Shown here piece after piece: positions 62,893 through 64,000 of a stretch of DNA of 64,000 bases. A model generated the notes under the pieces. That model was not told the origin of the DNA. It ran no database searches and was given only the letters and a program-made list of their open reading frames with translations. This DNA comes from Saccharibacillus brassicae (GTDB lineage: Bacteria > Bacillota > Bacilli > Paenibacillales > Paenibacillaceae), in the NCBI RefSeq assembly GCF_006542275.1, contig NZ_CP041217.1, positions 3,536,501 through 3,600,500 of the forward strand, given 5' to 3'. A program made the translations under genes and the position numbers. Each line of letters starts with the position of its first letter. Within the stretch, counting starts at the first letter, position 1.

Positions 62893-64000
62893 TTAAGAAG
62901 CGGTTCCGGTGACGTTCGAACCGTTTTTCGTGATCGTGTACGTCACTTTTTCCCCGCTCCAGAAATGGAACGTCAATTTCACGCTGCCGTCGTTCGTCTC
63001 GGCGAAGAAGGCCGGCTGCAGCTTGATCGCGCCGCTCGTCGGCGTGAACGCCGTCTCGAACTCTTTGTAAGACGTCCAGTTTTGCGGGCCGGCATTGCCG
63101 CCGCCGGCATAGACGGCTTCCATCGTCGCGAGCTGGTCGCCGCCAAACGCGGTCGGAATAGAGAACGCGGACGTTGTGCCGCTTGTGTTCGACAGCTTCG
63201 GCGTCTGGTACAGCACGACGTTGAATTTCCAGTCCGCGCCGCCGTTGAACTTGGCGGTGATCACGGCGCTTTTGCCGAGCGTGCCGGAAGACGTCAGCTG
63301 GGACAGGCGCGACGCTTTGAACGTCAGGGCGCTGCCGCTGAGCGTGTAATCGGTGCCGGATTGCAGCGTCGTGCCGTTAACGCTAAGCGAGGAGAGCGTG
63401 CGGCCGTTCAGGTTGAGCGTCACGCTTTTGTCCTGCGCGGCGGCTCCTTTTTTCACGTGGATCAAATCGCTCGAAGCGGTGGCCGAACGGCCGCTCCAGG
63501 AAGCTTTGATGACGTTGAACAGGTCGGCATCGGACCATTTGTAGGTCGTGCGGCTGAAGTGCTGACCGTTATCCCACAGCATGGTAGCGATCTGCTTCTG
63601 CTTCAGGTAATGGCCGATATACTCGAAAAATTTCAGTTTCTCGCCCTGCTCGATAACGCCGGTGTTTTTGTCGAAGCCGAGCAGGCCGTATTCGCCGACG
63701 ATGACCGGAATGCCTTTGGCCACGAAGGTGTTGTAGACGTTGTCGAACGTGGTCGTAATATCGTTTTGCACTTCCGCGTTGAACGTCGTGTAACCGGCGA
63801 TGTTCACGCTGAACGGCCAGAAGCCGTAGTAGTGGACGGTCGCGATAATGTTTTTGTCGTTCCATTTGGAGATCGCGTTGTACGTCGCCGTCATGCGTTC
63901 CTGCGACGGGGACGCTTCCAGCGTCGAGATGACGAGCGGACGGGCCGTATTGCCGCCGCCGGAGTCACGCACGATTTTGTGGAACGAATCGTTCAGCGTA
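62893..64000 (-). CDS. GH5 endoglucanase (5' end outside window)
   Basis: The frame is open to base 64000, so the N-terminal part is missing. The visible part begins LNDSFHKIVRDSGG and then RPLVISTLEA, typical of GH5. The catalytic nucleophile Glu is in IPVIVGEYGLLG. ATVHYYGFWPFSV fits the substrate cleft. An X2-type Ig domain follows (SVTLNLNGRTLSSLSVNG and DYTLSGSALTFKA). The C-terminus has a carbohydrate-binding-module-like sandwich ending in VTYTITKNGSNVTGTAS. It is a secreted beta-glucanase or mannanase; which one cannot be told. Fits the glycan-degrading theme of the window. Confidence 0.88.
   Translation of the reverse strand, partial: TLNDSFHKIVRDSGGGNTARPLVISTLEASPSQERMTATYNAISKWNDKNIIATVHYYGFWPFSVNIAGYTTFNAEVQNDITTTFDNVYNTFVAKGIPVIVGEYGLLGFDKNTGVIEQGEKLKFFEYIGHYLKQKQIATMLWDNGQHFSRTTYKWSDADLFNVIKASWSGRSATASSDLIHVKKGAAAQDKSVTLNLNGRTLSSLSVNGTTLQSGTDYTLSGSALTFKASRLSQLTSSGTLGKSAVITAKFNGGADWKFNVVLYQTPKLSNTSGTTSAFSIPTAFGGDQLATMEAVYAGGGNAGPQNWTSYKEFETAFTPTSGAIKLQPAFFAETNDGSVKLTFHFWSGEKVTYTITKNGSNVTGTAS

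Overview
This 64 kb window looks like the chromosome of a GC-rich, Gram-positive spore-former relative in the Paenibacillaceae (Paenibacillus or Saccharibacillus type). The evidence is strong GGAGG-type ribosome binding sites, a YesM/YesN two-component pair beside a sugar-binding lipoprotein, an SLH-anchored exoenzyme, large secreted polysaccharide-active proteins, lipobox lipoproteins, and homologues of Bacillus general-stress proteins (YdaG, YdaD and YtxH types). I saw no rRNA or tRNA genes, CRISPR array, transposase or integrase.

Layout. 1-8 kb is carbohydrate sensing and uptake: a YesM kinase cut by the window edge, YesN regulator, sugar-binding lipoprotein and a huge secreted beta-helix protein. 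8-25 kb is housekeeping and accessory: DbpA/YxiN RNA helicase, AlkD-like repair protein, a terpene-cyclase-fold protein, a lipoprotein plus orphan histidine kinase, DUF2262 protein, GT39-type membrane glycosyltransferase, DUF4003 protein, class I fructose-bisphosphate aldolase, GAF-GGDEF-EAL protein, and divergent stress genes (PNPOx-like and SDR). 25-31 kb is an accessory block of unusual proteins: a frameshifted lipoprotein, an unrecognised 517-aa protein, an XRE regulator, a Big2/beta-propeller secreted protein, a DUF4064 protein and a lipoprotein.

31.2-40.7 kb is the most striking region: a markedly AT-rich, tightly packed six-gene operon with three different dynamin-like GTPases in a row, a protein that may be a degenerate GTPase, a membrane-anchored coiled-coil protein and a small helical protein. 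It ends at a strong hairpin. Sampled base composition drops from 34 G+C in 60 bases (43021-43080) to 20 in 60 (32161-32220), which suggests horizontal acquisition. I propose a membrane-remodelling machine, possibly for phage defence or membrane repair. The function is inference.

40.8-64 kb returns to GC-rich core-like genes: GNAT acetyltransferase, AraC regulator with GH4 alpha-galactosidase (MelA), DJ-1/PfpI protein, cupin plus EF-G/TetM-like GTPase, methionine aminopeptidase, YtxH-like protein, a double metallophosphoesterase with SLH domains, YgjP-like metallopeptidase, BNR-type lipoprotein, LysE exporter, polysaccharide deacetylase, an APH-fold protein lacking key kinase residues, a DUF2087/MFS/ArsR-DUF2087 module, a DoxX protein and the C-terminal part of a GH5 cellulase.

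Two non-coding structures stand out. A 182-bp palindromic element with four 21-bp repeats at fixed offsets (0, 50, 111, 161) occurs three times, with diverged spacers but identical spacing. A 192-bp MITE-like element with 13-bp terminal inverted repeats splits a bidirectional terminator and is flanked by two identical 27-bp copies of that hairpin.
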